Notes: a model not told the origin generated them from the sequence alone. 6,234 bases of DNA from Clostridia bacterium (GCA_017412025.1 JAFQOY010000019.1:1-6234); one strand, 5' to 3'; positions 1-5,922 are shown, counted from the first letter of the stretch. Translations and numbers: made by a program.

Positions 1-617
1 ACCATGCCGAATACGCCTTCGTGCAGGTATGAAAACGTCTGATCCGCTTTTCGCTCTGCAATCAGCCTGCGCACCGCCGTGGAGCTGATTCCTTCCATGC
101 CTTCCGGTTGCCGGACGTGAATGAAAGACTGAGCATGGGGCGAAAGACGTATATCCTGCCCGATGAGCGTTTCTGTGTCCATGCCCTCGCGTGCAAAGAG
201 CACGATGCCGAAATGCTCGAAAAAGTCTGTTTTCTCCGCCCAGCTGCCAATCAGCGGCAGCTTGTCCGCACCCGCGATGAAGAACAGCCTGGCTCCGGGA
301 TGCCGATCCTGAAGGAGCCGCATGGTGTCTTTGGTGTGCAGCAGCGGATTGAGGATCTCCAGATCGCAGACCCGCAGGCGCTCGCTTCTGCAGCACATCG
401 CATGGAGCATGTCAAGGCGCGTCTGTTCATTCAGGCGGATATGATCCTCCGATTTGCGCATCTTCCTCTTCAGATACGCTTCCCCGACGGGGACAAAGAC
501 GCCTGCCTGCGCGCCGACCGCCGCAATGGCGGCTTCCATCAGCCGGAGATGGGCGATTGTGGGCGGATTGAAAGAACCGCCCATCACGACAATGCGCGCC
601 TGATCTGCCGCAGCCAT
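1..617 (-). CDS. NMN/NaMN adenylyltransferase-like protein, eukaryotic NMNAT type (3' end outside window)
   Basis: Likely transfers AMP from ATP to nicotinamide (or nicotinate) mononucleotide to make NAD (or its deamido form) in the cytoplasm. I translated 205 codons; the frame is still open at the left edge, so the C-terminus is missing. Visible motifs: GGSFNPPTIAHLRLME (residues 13-28), the nucleotidyltransferase GSFNP..(H/T)xxH loop; PVGEAYLKR (43-51); FFIAGADKL (112-120); and ISSTAVRR (177-184), the second nucleotide-binding motif. The first His of HxGH is Thr and the Gly is Ala. The spacing and the AGAD and PVGEAY blocks resemble eukaryotic NMNAT (GSFNPxTxxHLRL, PVGDAY, GAD) more than classical bacterial NadD. 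The ATG at 617 is chosen because GGAGGTG (624-630) lies 6 nt upstream; an in-frame ATG at 671 lacks such a site. It follows GH43 on the same strand after 102 nt. Substrate preference (NMN or NaMN) cannot be told from sequence. Confidence 0.85.
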   Translation of the reverse strand, partial: MAAADQARIVVMGGSFNPPTIAHLRLMEAAIAAVGAQAGVFVPVGEAYLKRKMRKSEDHIRLNEQTRLDMLHAMCCRSERLRVCDLEILNPLLHTKDTMRLLQDRHPGARLFFIAGADKLPLIGSWAEKTDFFEHFGIVLFAREGMDTETLIGQDIRLSPHAQSFIHVRQPEGMEGISSTAVRRLIAERKADQTFSYLHEGVFGM

Positions 618-699
618 ACGGCTCACCTCCTCCGTTTTCTGGATAATGGCTCTGCTTATGTCTCCTTGCATTGGATTTGATATGTTGTATTTTCAATGG

Positions 700-715
700 G
701 CAGCATGCGCGCTGC
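700..715 (-). other. Small stem-loop just after the GH43 stop codon
   Basis: GCAGC and GCTGC arms (5 bp) flank a 6-nt loop four bases past the GH43 stop. No T-run follows on the minus strand (next bases CCATTGAAAATAC), so it does not look like a complete intrinsic terminator. Read-through from GH43 into the adenylyltransferase gene is therefore possible. The rest of the 102-nt gap shows no convincing promoter. Confidence 0.25.
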
Positions 716-719
716 GGGC

Positions 720-1586
720 TTATGTCATCTGCACGGGCAGCATCTCGTCTCCGTCAAAGCGCAGCCTGTCGATGCACAGCATGCGGTGGCCGCGCTCCAG
801 ATCGCCGATGATGCGGCGGTGATAGACGATAAACCATTCGTCTGTGCCGGGGATATTGATGTAGCTGTTGTGCCCCGGGCCGTTGGCGATGCTGCTGGAA
901 TCAAGGATGGTTTTGCCTTTGGGCGAAATGATTAGCGGATTGTCAGACCGGCTGGCGCAGGCGCGGTAGGTTCCGTTGGTCCATCCGCCCTCAGACCACA
1001 TGAAGTGGTATACGCCGTTGCGCTTGAGCATACACGGGCCTTCCACGTAGCCATCGGGCGTAATGGATTTAAAGAGGCTTCCGTCTTCGTGCGGGAGGAA
1101 GCCGTCCATGGTTTCATTCATGATGGCGGCATTGCAGTGCCGCCAGCCGCCGTAGTAAAGGTAAATCGTGCCGTCGTCGTCCTTGAACAGGTGGGCGTCG
1201 ATGGGCTGCGCGCCGTGGATGAACCGGTCCACCAGCGTTTTTCCCGTATGGTTGACGAACGGGCCTGCGGGATGGTCGGCCACGGCAATTTCAAGCCCGC
1301 CTGTCTCGTCGTCGCTCTGAATGTCGTTGCTGGCAAAGATCAGATAGTATTTCCCGTCTTTGTCGATGATGGTGGGCGCCCATACTGCGCGGTGGATGTA
1401 CGGGTAGCCGGACATGTCGATGATGTTTTCATGCTTCTCCCAGTGTACCAGATCGGCAGAGGAAAAGGCGGTCAGATTCATCTGATCTTCGTAGACGGAA
1501 AAGGACTGGGTGACATAGATCCAGAAGCGGCCCTCGTAATACCGGGCCTCAGGGTCGGCATACCAGCCGCTGACGATGGGATTCAT
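720..1586 (-). CDS. Glycoside hydrolase family 43 protein (beta-xylosidase/arabinosidase-type)
   Basis: Five-bladed beta-propeller glycosidase of the GH43 type; family members cut xylosides, arabinosides or arabinan. At 288 aa it is a single catalytic domain without carbohydrate-binding module. The expected catalytic triad is visible: Asp11 in YADPEA (general base), Asp130 in QPIDAHLF (pKa modulator) and Glu182 in YVEGPCMLK (general acid). His239 in NGPGHNSYI fits the conserved propeller-centre His seen in many GH43 enzymes. VWAPTII (68-74) and YLYYGGW (142-148) are typical blade strands. There is no signal peptide, so it should act inside the cell on imported oligosaccharides or glycosides. 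The ATG is supported by AAGGAGG (1594-1600) 7 nt upstream; a second SD-like GAGGAGGAGGAG (1613-1624) lies further up without a start codon. The substrate cannot be predicted, and no sugar transporter or regulator is in the window. The link to the neighbouring NAD genes is unexplained. Confidence 0.9.
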   Translation of the reverse strand: MNPIVSGWYADPEARYYEGRFWIYVTQSFSVYEDQMNLTAFSSADLVHWEKHENIIDMSGYPYIHRAVWAPTIIDKDGKYYLIFASNDIQSDDETGGLEIAVADHPAGPFVNHTGKTLVDRFIHGAQPIDAHLFKDDDGTIYLYYGGWRHCNAAIMNETMDGFLPHEDGSLFKSITPDGYVEGPCMLKRNGVYHFMWSEGGWTNGTYRACASRSDNPLIISPKGKTILDSSSIANGPGHNSYINIPGTDEWFIVYHRRIIGDLERGHRMLCIDRLRFDGDEMLPVQMT

Positions 1587-1711
1587 GTTTGTTCCTCCTT
1601 TGGATACCGATGCTCCTCCTCCTCTGCAGACGCCCTGCGGCTAAATATGGCAGAGCCGGGCAGGGTATGCGGGAAAATGGGCGGAACAGAGAGTATACTG
1701 GACATATACAG

Positions 1712-1740
1712 ATTATATTCGTTTTATTGTCCGGATGCAA
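1712..1740 (-). promoter_or_regulatory. Sigma-70/A-type promoter for GH43
   Basis: On the minus strand TTGCAT (1735-1740) and TATAAT (1712-1717) are separated by exactly 17 nt. The -10 is perfect; the -35 keeps the TTG core. Transcription should start near 1705, giving a leader of about 120 nt. An inverted repeat GTATA-N7-TATAC (1693-1709) and the palindrome AGTATACT (1692-1699) lie at or just after the start and could be an operator; no regulator gene is nearby to suggest which. Confidence 0.65.
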
Positions 1741-1823
1741 CATGAGAAATACATCTGGCGGGTGATGAACGGAAATCACAATCTGGTATGAAATAAAATT
1801 ATGGTCAATGAGACAAAAATATG

Positions 1824-1852
1824 TTGACATGCCTCTGAAGATGCTGTATAAT
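1824..1852 (+). promoter_or_regulatory. Perfect-consensus promoter of the pnuC-nadR operon
   Basis: TTGACA (1824-1829), a 17-nt spacer and TATAAT (1847-1852) match the housekeeping sigma consensus at all twelve positions. Transcription should begin around 1859-1860, about 175 nt before pnuC. So strong a promoter in front of a vitamin-salvage operon implies that control comes from a repressor or from the leader RNA. It diverges from the GH43 promoter, with about 85 nt between the two -35 boxes. Confidence 0.85.
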
Positions 1853-1859
1853 CTGATTG

Positions 1860-1874
1860 TGGTCAGGATGACCA
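1860..1874 (+). promoter_or_regulatory. Palindrome at the pnuC transcription start (candidate operator)
   Basis: TGGTCA-GGA-TGACCA is a perfect 6-bp inverted repeat with a 3-nt centre, placed at about +1 to +15 of the promoter above, where a bound repressor would block initiation or escape. A half-site TGGTCA recurs at 1802-1807, upstream of the -35. As RNA it would form a tight hairpin at the 5' end of the transcript, so a role in mRNA stability is an alternative. I cannot assign it to a known regulator of NAD metabolism. Confidence 0.45.
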
Positions 1875-1889
1875 GAATTAATATGAGGG

Positions 1890-1977
1890 GACAGAAACCG
1901 CATCGGAAGAACCGACTGAAAGAGAAGGTAAAGCCATATGTACAGCGGAATCGGCAGGATGGCTTACCCGCTCTGTC
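1890..1977 (+). promoter_or_regulatory. Structured pnuC leader RNA, possible three-way junction or pseudoknot (candidate riboswitch)
   Basis: Read by eye, this part of the leader can form three nested or adjacent helices. P1 is GACAGA (1890-1895) with TCTGTC (1972-1977). P2 is TCGG/CCGA (1903-1906/1912-1915) around loop AAGAA. P3 is GGTAAAGCCAT (1927-1937) with ATGGCTTACC (1959-1968), ten pairs with one bulged A. The P3 loop contains AGCGG (1944-1948), which can pair with CCGCT (1968-1972) directly after P3, giving an H-type pseudoknot that would compete with the end of P1. Riboswitches for NAD precursors upstream of pnuC are known (the NAD+-II class), but I do not recognise the conserved core of that or any other class. 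Function is inferred from position and foldability only. Confidence 0.45.
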
Positions 1978-1995
1978 TGGTTCGTTCGGTGCTGC

Positions 1996-2026
1996 GAAGG
2001 CGCCCCTTCCATTGTGAAAAAGGAGG
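1996..2026 (+). promoter_or_regulatory. pnuC ribosome binding site with possible alternative pairing
   Basis: AAGGAGG (2020-2026) lies 9 nt before the pnuC ATG. CCTTC (2005-2009) can form a hairpin with GAAGG (1996-2000, loop CGCC). Alternatively CCTT (2005-2008) can pair with AAGG (2020-2023) and cover part of the site. These two pairings exclude each other and could couple leader folding to translation. The second helix is only 4 bp, so this is tentative. Confidence 0.35.
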
Positions 2027-2035
2027 ATGTAAGTC

Positions 2036-2728
2036 ATGAGAGAATTCATCCGCAGCGAGCTTTCCGGCTGGAAAAAGACCGAGGTATTCTGGCTGCTTTC
2101 CGCCTGTGCCGTGATCTGGGGTCTTTCCATCTACTGGCAGGATACCGCGATGGGCATCATTTCTTCCGTCACCGGCGTTGCCTGTGTGGTGCTGACGGGA
2201 AAGGGAAAGCTGTCCGCTTATCTCTTTGGCCTGGTGAACAGCGTGCTGTATGCGATCATCTCCTTTCAGGCGGCGCTCTATGGCGAAACGCTGCTCAACG
2301 CGCTGTACTACGTACCGATGCAGTTTATCGGGTTCGCCCTGTGGAACAGGAACATGAACAGCGAAACGGCGGAGGTGAAGAAGCGCCGCATGAAGACCGG
2401 AACGTGGCTGGTGACGATTGCCGCAATCGGCGCTGTAACCTTCGCTTTCGGGCTTTTCCTGCGGCATGTGGGCGACGCCATGCCCTTTGTCGATGCCTTT
2501 ACCACGGTTTGCTCTGTGGCTGCGATGCTGATTTCCGTGCTGATGTATGCCGAGCAGTGGTGGATCTGGGTGGCGGTGGATATCGTCAGCGTGTACATGT
2601 GGTGGAGAAACTTCAGCGTGGGCAATGACAACGCGGCCACGCTGCTGATGTGGGTGGTTTACCTGCTCAATGCTGTGATCATGCTGATCCGCTGGGAGAA
2701 GGAGGCGCGAAGAAATCATGAAGTATAA
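2036..2728 (+). CDS. pnuC: Nicotinamide riboside transporter PnuC
   Basis: Membrane facilitator that brings nicotinamide riboside into the cell, where phosphorylation by the NadR kinase traps it. The 230-residue length fits the family, with about seven hydrophobic helices (for example 18-33, 38-54, 59-80, 124-141, 156-171, 174-190 and 201-218). PnuC-type signatures are visible: NALYYVPMQFIGFALW (88-103), and the Trp-rich EQWWIWVAVDIVSVYMWW (173-190), which corresponds to the conserved W-x-x-W region that lines the substrate site in studied PnuC proteins. A basic loop KKRRMK (115-120) fits a cytoplasmic side. The ATG follows AAGGAGG at 9 nt. The 3' end overlaps nadR by 11 nt, so the two are translationally coupled and share the strong promoter at 1824-1852. 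PnuT-type thiamine relatives exist, but the fused partner order pnuC-nadR argues for nicotinamide riboside. Confidence 0.93.
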   Translation: MREFIRSELSGWKKTEVFWLLSACAVIWGLSIYWQDTAMGIISSVTGVACVVLTGKGKLSAYLFGLVNSVLYAIISFQAALYGETLLNALYYVPMQFIGFALWNRNMNSETAEVKKRRMKTGTWLVTIAAIGAVTFAFGLFLRHVGDAMPFVDAFTTVCSVAAMLISVLMYAEQWWIWVAVDIVSVYMWWRNFSVGNDNAATLLMWVVYLLNAVIMLIRWEKEARRNHEV

Positions 2729-3755
2729 TGTAGGCATGTACGGCGGATCCTTTGACCCGCTGCATCTGGGGCATATTTCGGATATCATCCGCGCGGCGGC
2801 GCAGTGCCGTGAGCTGTATGTGATGATCTCCTGGTGCGAGGGAAGGGAATCCACGAGCAAGGAGCTTCGCTACCGCTGGATCCTCAACAGCACGCGGCAT
2901 CTGCCCAACGTGAAGATCCTGCTGGTGGAGGATAAGGCAGTATCCAAGGAGGAATACAACACCGATTACTACTGGGAAAAGGGGGCTCAGGACATCAAGA
3001 ACCTGATCGGCAAGCCCATCGATGCGGTGTTCTGCGGCAGCGATTATCTGGGGACGGGGCGCTTTGAGAGCCTGTACTGCCCGGAGAGCGAAGTGGTCTA
3101 TTTCGACCGGGCAGAAGTGCCGATCAGCTCCACGGATATCCGCCGCTGGGCGAGCGGACACTGGGATTATGTGCCTGCCGTATGCCGGGATTACTATGCG
3201 CGCAAGGTGCTGGTTGTGGGCAGCGAAAGCACCGGAAAGAGCACCCTTGTGCAGAATCTTGCGCTTGCCTACAACACCAGCTTTATCTCGGAAGTTGGAC
3301 GGGACACCACGGAATACGCGGGGGGCGAGGACTTCATTCTCGCGGACGATCTGTATGAAAATCTGCTTCGCCAGCGCGTGAACCTGATGGATGCAGCCAA
3401 ACGGAGCAACCGTCTGCTGTTTGCAGATACGGACGCACTGACCACGCTGTTTTATGCCCGATTCCTTCTGAAGGACGAAGCGGAACGCGACGCGGCGGAA
3501 AAGATGGCGGACGGTATCAACCGGATGACGCGGTGGGATATGGTGCTGTTTTTAAAGCCGGATGTGGAGTTTGTTCAGGACGGCACGCGCAATGAGCTGA
3601 TCCGTGAGCAGAGGGAGACATTCAGCGGCATGCTCAGGCAGGTTTTTGCGGAGCACGGCGTGCCCTGCTTTGAGATCGGAGGCAGCTATCTGGACAGGTT
3701 TAATGCGGCGAAGGCGCTGATTGAAAGCGAACTGGGCGTCACGACGCGGTTCTGA
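2718..3755 (+). CDS. nadR: Bifunctional NadR: NMN adenylyltransferase / ribosylnicotinamide kinase
   Basis: Two-domain cytoplasmic enzyme of NAD salvage. The C-terminal kinase phosphorylates nicotinamide riboside to NMN and the N-terminal domain joins NMN to ATP to make NAD. N-terminal motifs: GGSFDPLHLGH (9-19) with the HxGH signature His16-Leu-Gly-His19, FCGSDYLG (105-112) and ISSTDIRRW (136-144). The C-terminal domain has Walker A GSESTGKST (168-176), SEVGRDTTEY (191-200), and a Walker B-like LLFADTD (233-239). At 345 aa it lacks the N-terminal helix-turn-helix repressor domain of enterobacterial NadR, so it is probably purely enzymatic. The start is the ATG at 2718 inside the end of pnuC, with AGGAGG (2700-2705) 12 nt upstream, a somewhat long spacing that overlap-coupled translation may offset. 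No convincing terminator follows the stop. Confidence 0.95.
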   Translation: MKYNVGMYGGSFDPLHLGHISDIIRAAAQCRELYVMISWCEGRESTSKELRYRWILNSTRHLPNVKILLVEDKAVSKEEYNTDYYWEKGAQDIKNLIGKPIDAVFCGSDYLGTGRFESLYCPESEVVYFDRAEVPISSTDIRRWASGHWDYVPAVCRDYYARKVLVVGSESTGKSTLVQNLALAYNTSFISEVGRDTTEYAGGEDFILADDLYENLLRQRVNLMDAAKRSNRLLFADTDALTTLFYARFLLKDEAERDAAEKMADGINRMTRWDMVLFLKPDVEFVQDGTRNELIREQRETFSGMLRQVFAEHGVPCFEIGGSYLDRFNAAKALIESELGVTTRF

Positions 3756-3856
3756 AAACGGGCTGCATGGGCGATTCCTTTTCGCGACGGTCAAGCTTTT
3801 TCGCATGCGGGGGAGAAGGAGAATATTACATTTCAATGAATTAATCCACAAAGGCA

Positions 3857-3891
3857 TTGTGGAAGGAGGGACACTCTGTTACAATACAGAG
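3857..3891 (+). promoter_or_regulatory. Candidate promoter with a palindrome centred on its -10 box
   Basis: TTGTGG (3857-3862) and TACAAT (3880-3885) are 17 nt apart and precede the surface-protein gene. The -10 is the exact centre of a perfect inverted repeat CTCTGT-TACAAT-ACAGAG (3874-3891), a layout typical of a repressor operator. No T-run follows, so it is not a terminator for nadR. Transcription would start near 3892, giving a 40-nt leader. The rest of the 177-nt gap after nadR shows no gene. Confidence 0.5.
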
Positions 3892-3932
3892 ATCATAGGA
3901 AATACCCGGATGGGCGTTGGAGGAATACGATT

Positions 3933-4691
3933 ATGAAGAGGCGTTTTACGCGGATGTTTGCGGCAGTTCTGATCTTTCTGCTGGGGGGCCTTCCGAGCGC
4001 ATTCGCTCAGGCTGCCTGCCAGCACACTTCCATGCCGGGGTATGAAATGATCTGGTATGAGGGCTTTGAAGAAGCCGGTACGCCGGCTGGCTGGCAGACG
4101 CTCGATCTGGATGGAGATGGCTATAACTGGGCGTTTATGCAACATGACGATGTCTTGTGGGGCATGACATGTTTAAATATGCAGTGTGAAGGAGACGGAC
4201 TGGCTATCTCCGCGTCATTCATAAATGAAACGATGACTGAGTTAACGCCGGATAACTGGCTGATTCTGCCTGTTCAGGATATTGGTAAGGATTATCATCT
4301 GACTTTCCGGGTTCAGGCACAGGATGATGATTATGCGAATGATTGTTTCGGTGTGTATGTTTCTGCCGACGTCGACCATCCGCTTGACACTTCGTCCTAT
4401 GTGCAGTTGGGCGGCGACTATATGACGCCGGTCGATTATGAGACGATGGATATTGATTTGTCCGCATATGAAGGAGAGCGGGTTCTGATCGCAATCCGTC
4501 ATTACAACTCTTACGATCAGTTTGTGATGGATTTCGACTGCTTTGCCATGTGGGGAAAGGAAGGATATACCGGCTCCGCTCCTGTTGGCGCTCTGCCCAG
4601 GACCGGCGACGACGCCAGCCTCGCGCTGTGGGTTTGCCTGCTGGCCGCTGCGGGCGTGGGAATGATTGCACGCAGGAGAAGAGAAGCGTAA
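3933..4691 (+). CDS. LPXTG cell-wall-anchored protein with cleaved-adhesin/choice-of-anchor-like domain
   Basis: Predicted surface protein of 252 aa. It has a signal peptide: KRRFTR, then a hydrophobic stretch (9-20), with probable cleavage after AFA (23-25). The middle (about 38-207) looks like the jelly-roll domain of the cleaved-adhesin/choice-of-anchor family: WYEGFEEAGTPAGWQTLDLD (41-60), an Asp-rich DLDGDG (58-63) that could bind calcium, LTPDNWLILP (104-113), YHLTFRVQAQD (121-131) and IAIRHYN (186-192). These domains bind ligands or sugars, or accompany proteases. The C-terminus is a full sorting signal: LPRTG (221-225), a hydrophobic segment (228-246), then RRRREA. Sortase should cut between Thr224 and Gly225 and link the protein to peptidoglycan; no sortase gene is in view. 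TGGAGGAA (3918-3925) supports the ATG. It has a single domain, so it is shorter than most family members. The ligand is unknown. Confidence 0.8.
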   Translation: MKRRFTRMFAAVLIFLLGGLPSAFAQAACQHTSMPGYEMIWYEGFEEAGTPAGWQTLDLDGDGYNWAFMQHDDVLWGMTCLNMQCEGDGLAISASFINETMTELTPDNWLILPVQDIGKDYHLTFRVQAQDDDYANDCFGVYVSADVDHPLDTSSYVQLGGDYMTPVDYETMDIDLSAYEGERVLIAIRHYNSYDQFVMDFDCFAMWGKEGYTGSAPVGALPRTGDDASLALWVCLLAAAGVGMIARRRREA

Positions 4692-4777
4692 TTGATTCGC
4701 AAACGATACGCAGAAAACTTAAGCGTGTTGAGCGCGTGATGACACGGATGCGTTCAAGCATCGATCATGTATAGAAT

Positions 4778-4813
4778 AAAAGCAGAGAGTCTTTGGCAGG
4801 ATTCTCTGCTTTT
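4778..4813 (+). terminator. Strong bidirectional intrinsic terminator between convergent genes
   Basis: AAAAGCAGAGAGTC (4778-4791) pairs with GATTCTCTGCTTTT (4800-4813) over 14 bp, with one G-T wobble and an 8-nt loop. The T-run serves the surface-protein transcript (plus strand, 86 nt after its stop). The matching A-run gives TTTTATT on the minus strand for the LRR gene (65 nt after its stop). The other bases between 4692 and 4878 show no gene. Confidence 0.9.
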
Positions 4814-4878
4814 CGTATTTATGCCAAAGCAATGCTAATGACGCGCTGCTGTGCTGATGTCCCCAAACGGTGATTATT

Positions 4879-5922
4879 TCAATCGTGCTGCAGTTTGCCT
4901 TCACTTAAGCGCTGAAGTCTGAAAACAAATTCATGCCGAGTCAGAACGGTTTCCTGAGGATTGCTCAGTCCCATTCGATGATCGATCCTCTTTCCGCGTA
5001 TCGCAGCCAGATCGCTGCGGAAGCTCTCGTCCTGTTCATACACGGCAAGATACAGACGATCCAGAAGATGCTGATACGCCATGCTCCGGCGCTGAAAAGC
5101 CTGCCCCTTCCAATACAAAAGCTGATTTGTTTTCCATTCGTACTGGCTGCCGGCATGCTTTGCCCATCCGCCGGATAATGCGCAGATTTCCGCCTGCCTT
5201 TCAGGATCGGGACATTTGAAACTTTGCAGTACGCCTTCGACGGATCGGCACGCAATACCGTCAAAAACAAAATGACGTTCCGTGAAATTGCTTAACCTGC
5301 CTACAGCGCCGGACGCACGGCTTTTGATATCTGTTACGCTCTTGTCTGTAATATGCTGTTGGACGAATGCAGAAGTCTCTGCGCTTAACTGAGGGCATCC
5401 GCTGAAGGCTCCGTTTTCAATTTGAATATCGACATTTTCAAAGAACACGTCCCTGAGCGCAGTGCATCCGCTGAAAGCGCCGGACTTAATCTGCTGAATT
5501 CCCTGAGGGATCGTGATGCTTTTGATAGAAGTACAGCCTGCGAATGTATGGCTTTCAATGTTGCGGCGCAAACCTTTGGAAAGCCGGACGTCCGAGAGCT
5601 GCGCACAGCTTTGGAAGGCGCATGGATGAATCGACGCTACGGTATCCGGCAGATGGACGGCGCGAAGGCTGCTGCAATTGCGGAAGCAGCCGTTTCCCAG
5701 CCGTTTTATTCCATCGTGAAAGAAAAGGCTGGCAAGCGAGCTGCAGCCCTCAAATGCAGAGTCCCCGATTGTTTTGACAGCAGCGGGAAAGACAGCTTCG
5801 GTCAAGGAAGTGTTATTTTTAAAAGCATGGCTGCCGATGGTGGTGACAGTATCCGGAATACAGAGCCGTCCTGCGGGATTTTCTCTGCATGCCGTCAGTC
5901 TGCCATCTTCAATCACAAACAC
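4879..5922 (-). CDS. BspA-type leucine-rich-repeat protein with C-terminal NADAR-like domain
   Basis: A 347-aa protein, probably cytoplasmic since no signal peptide or anchor is visible. Residues about 20-185 hold roughly seven LRR_5 (BspA/Treponema-type) repeats of about 23 residues with the pattern IPxxVxxIGxxAFxxCxxL; examples are VTTIGSHAFKNNTSL, VKTIGDSAFEGCSSL and IQQIKSGAFSGCTAL. Residues about 208-340 form a second domain: GRLSNF (208-213), FVFDG...RSVEGVLQSFK (218-236), YWKGQAF (270-276), YQHLLDRLY (283-291), and HRMG...ETVLTRHEFVFRL (315-335). This resembles NADAR/YbiA-like proteins (LSNF, S-E, Q-x-x-K and late-Leu features), which process ADP-ribose-like or riboflavin-pathway N-glycosides; the assignment is from memory of family patterns. 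The GTG start at 5922 is chosen over an in-frame ATG at 5976 because AAGGAGGG (5931-5938) lies 8 nt before it, and the sequence then begins MFVIEDG, usual for LRR_5 proteins. LRR call confidence is high; NADAR-like call is moderate. Confidence 0.8.
   Translation of the reverse strand: MFVIEDGRLTACRENPAGRLCIPDTVTTIGSHAFKNNTSLTEAVFPAAVKTIGDSAFEGCSSLASLFFHDGIKRLGNGCFRNCSSLRAVHLPDTVASIHPCAFQSCAQLSDVRLSKGLRRNIESHTFAGCTSIKSITIPQGIQQIKSGAFSGCTALRDVFFENVDIQIENGAFSGCPQLSAETSAFVQQHITDKSVTDIKSRASGAVGRLSNFTERHFVFDGIACRSVEGVLQSFKCPDPERQAEICALSGGWAKHAGSQYEWKTNQLLYWKGQAFQRRSMAYQHLLDRLYLAVYEQDESFRSDLAAIRGKRIDHRMGLSNPQETVLTRHEFVFRLQRLSEGKLQHD

Noticed and set aside
108..680. Long plus-strand open frame opposite the adenylyltransferase gene
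   Set aside because: Lacks family motifs and a ribosome site; the minus-strand frame carries the clear nucleotidyltransferase motifs.
1005..1745. 246-codon plus-strand frame opposite GH43
   Set aside because: Low-complexity Val/Gly/Asp-rich translation, shadow of the GH43 gene, runs into its promoter.
1890..1977. Leader as a TPP or FMN riboswitch
   Set aside because: The three-helix outline and a GGTAAAGCC string recall these classes, but the conserved TPP CUGAGA and FMN core segments are not there.
1808..2017. Small plus-strand frame in the pnuC leader (69 codons)
   Set aside because: Its ATG lies upstream of the -35 box of the pnuC promoter, so it would not be on that transcript; no ribosome site.
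1549..2130. Minus-strand frame through the divergent control region
   Set aside because: Crosses both promoters and the pnuC start; no ribosome site and no recognisable protein pattern.
1964..2860. 298-codon minus-strand frame opposite pnuC
   Set aside because: His/Arg/Gln-rich translation typical of an antisense shadow; pnuC is unmistakable on the other strand.
5380..5870. Periodic DNA repeats as a CRISPR or tandem array
   Set aside because: The period of about 69 nt is the codon footprint of 23-residue leucine-rich repeats, not identical DNA repeats with spacers.
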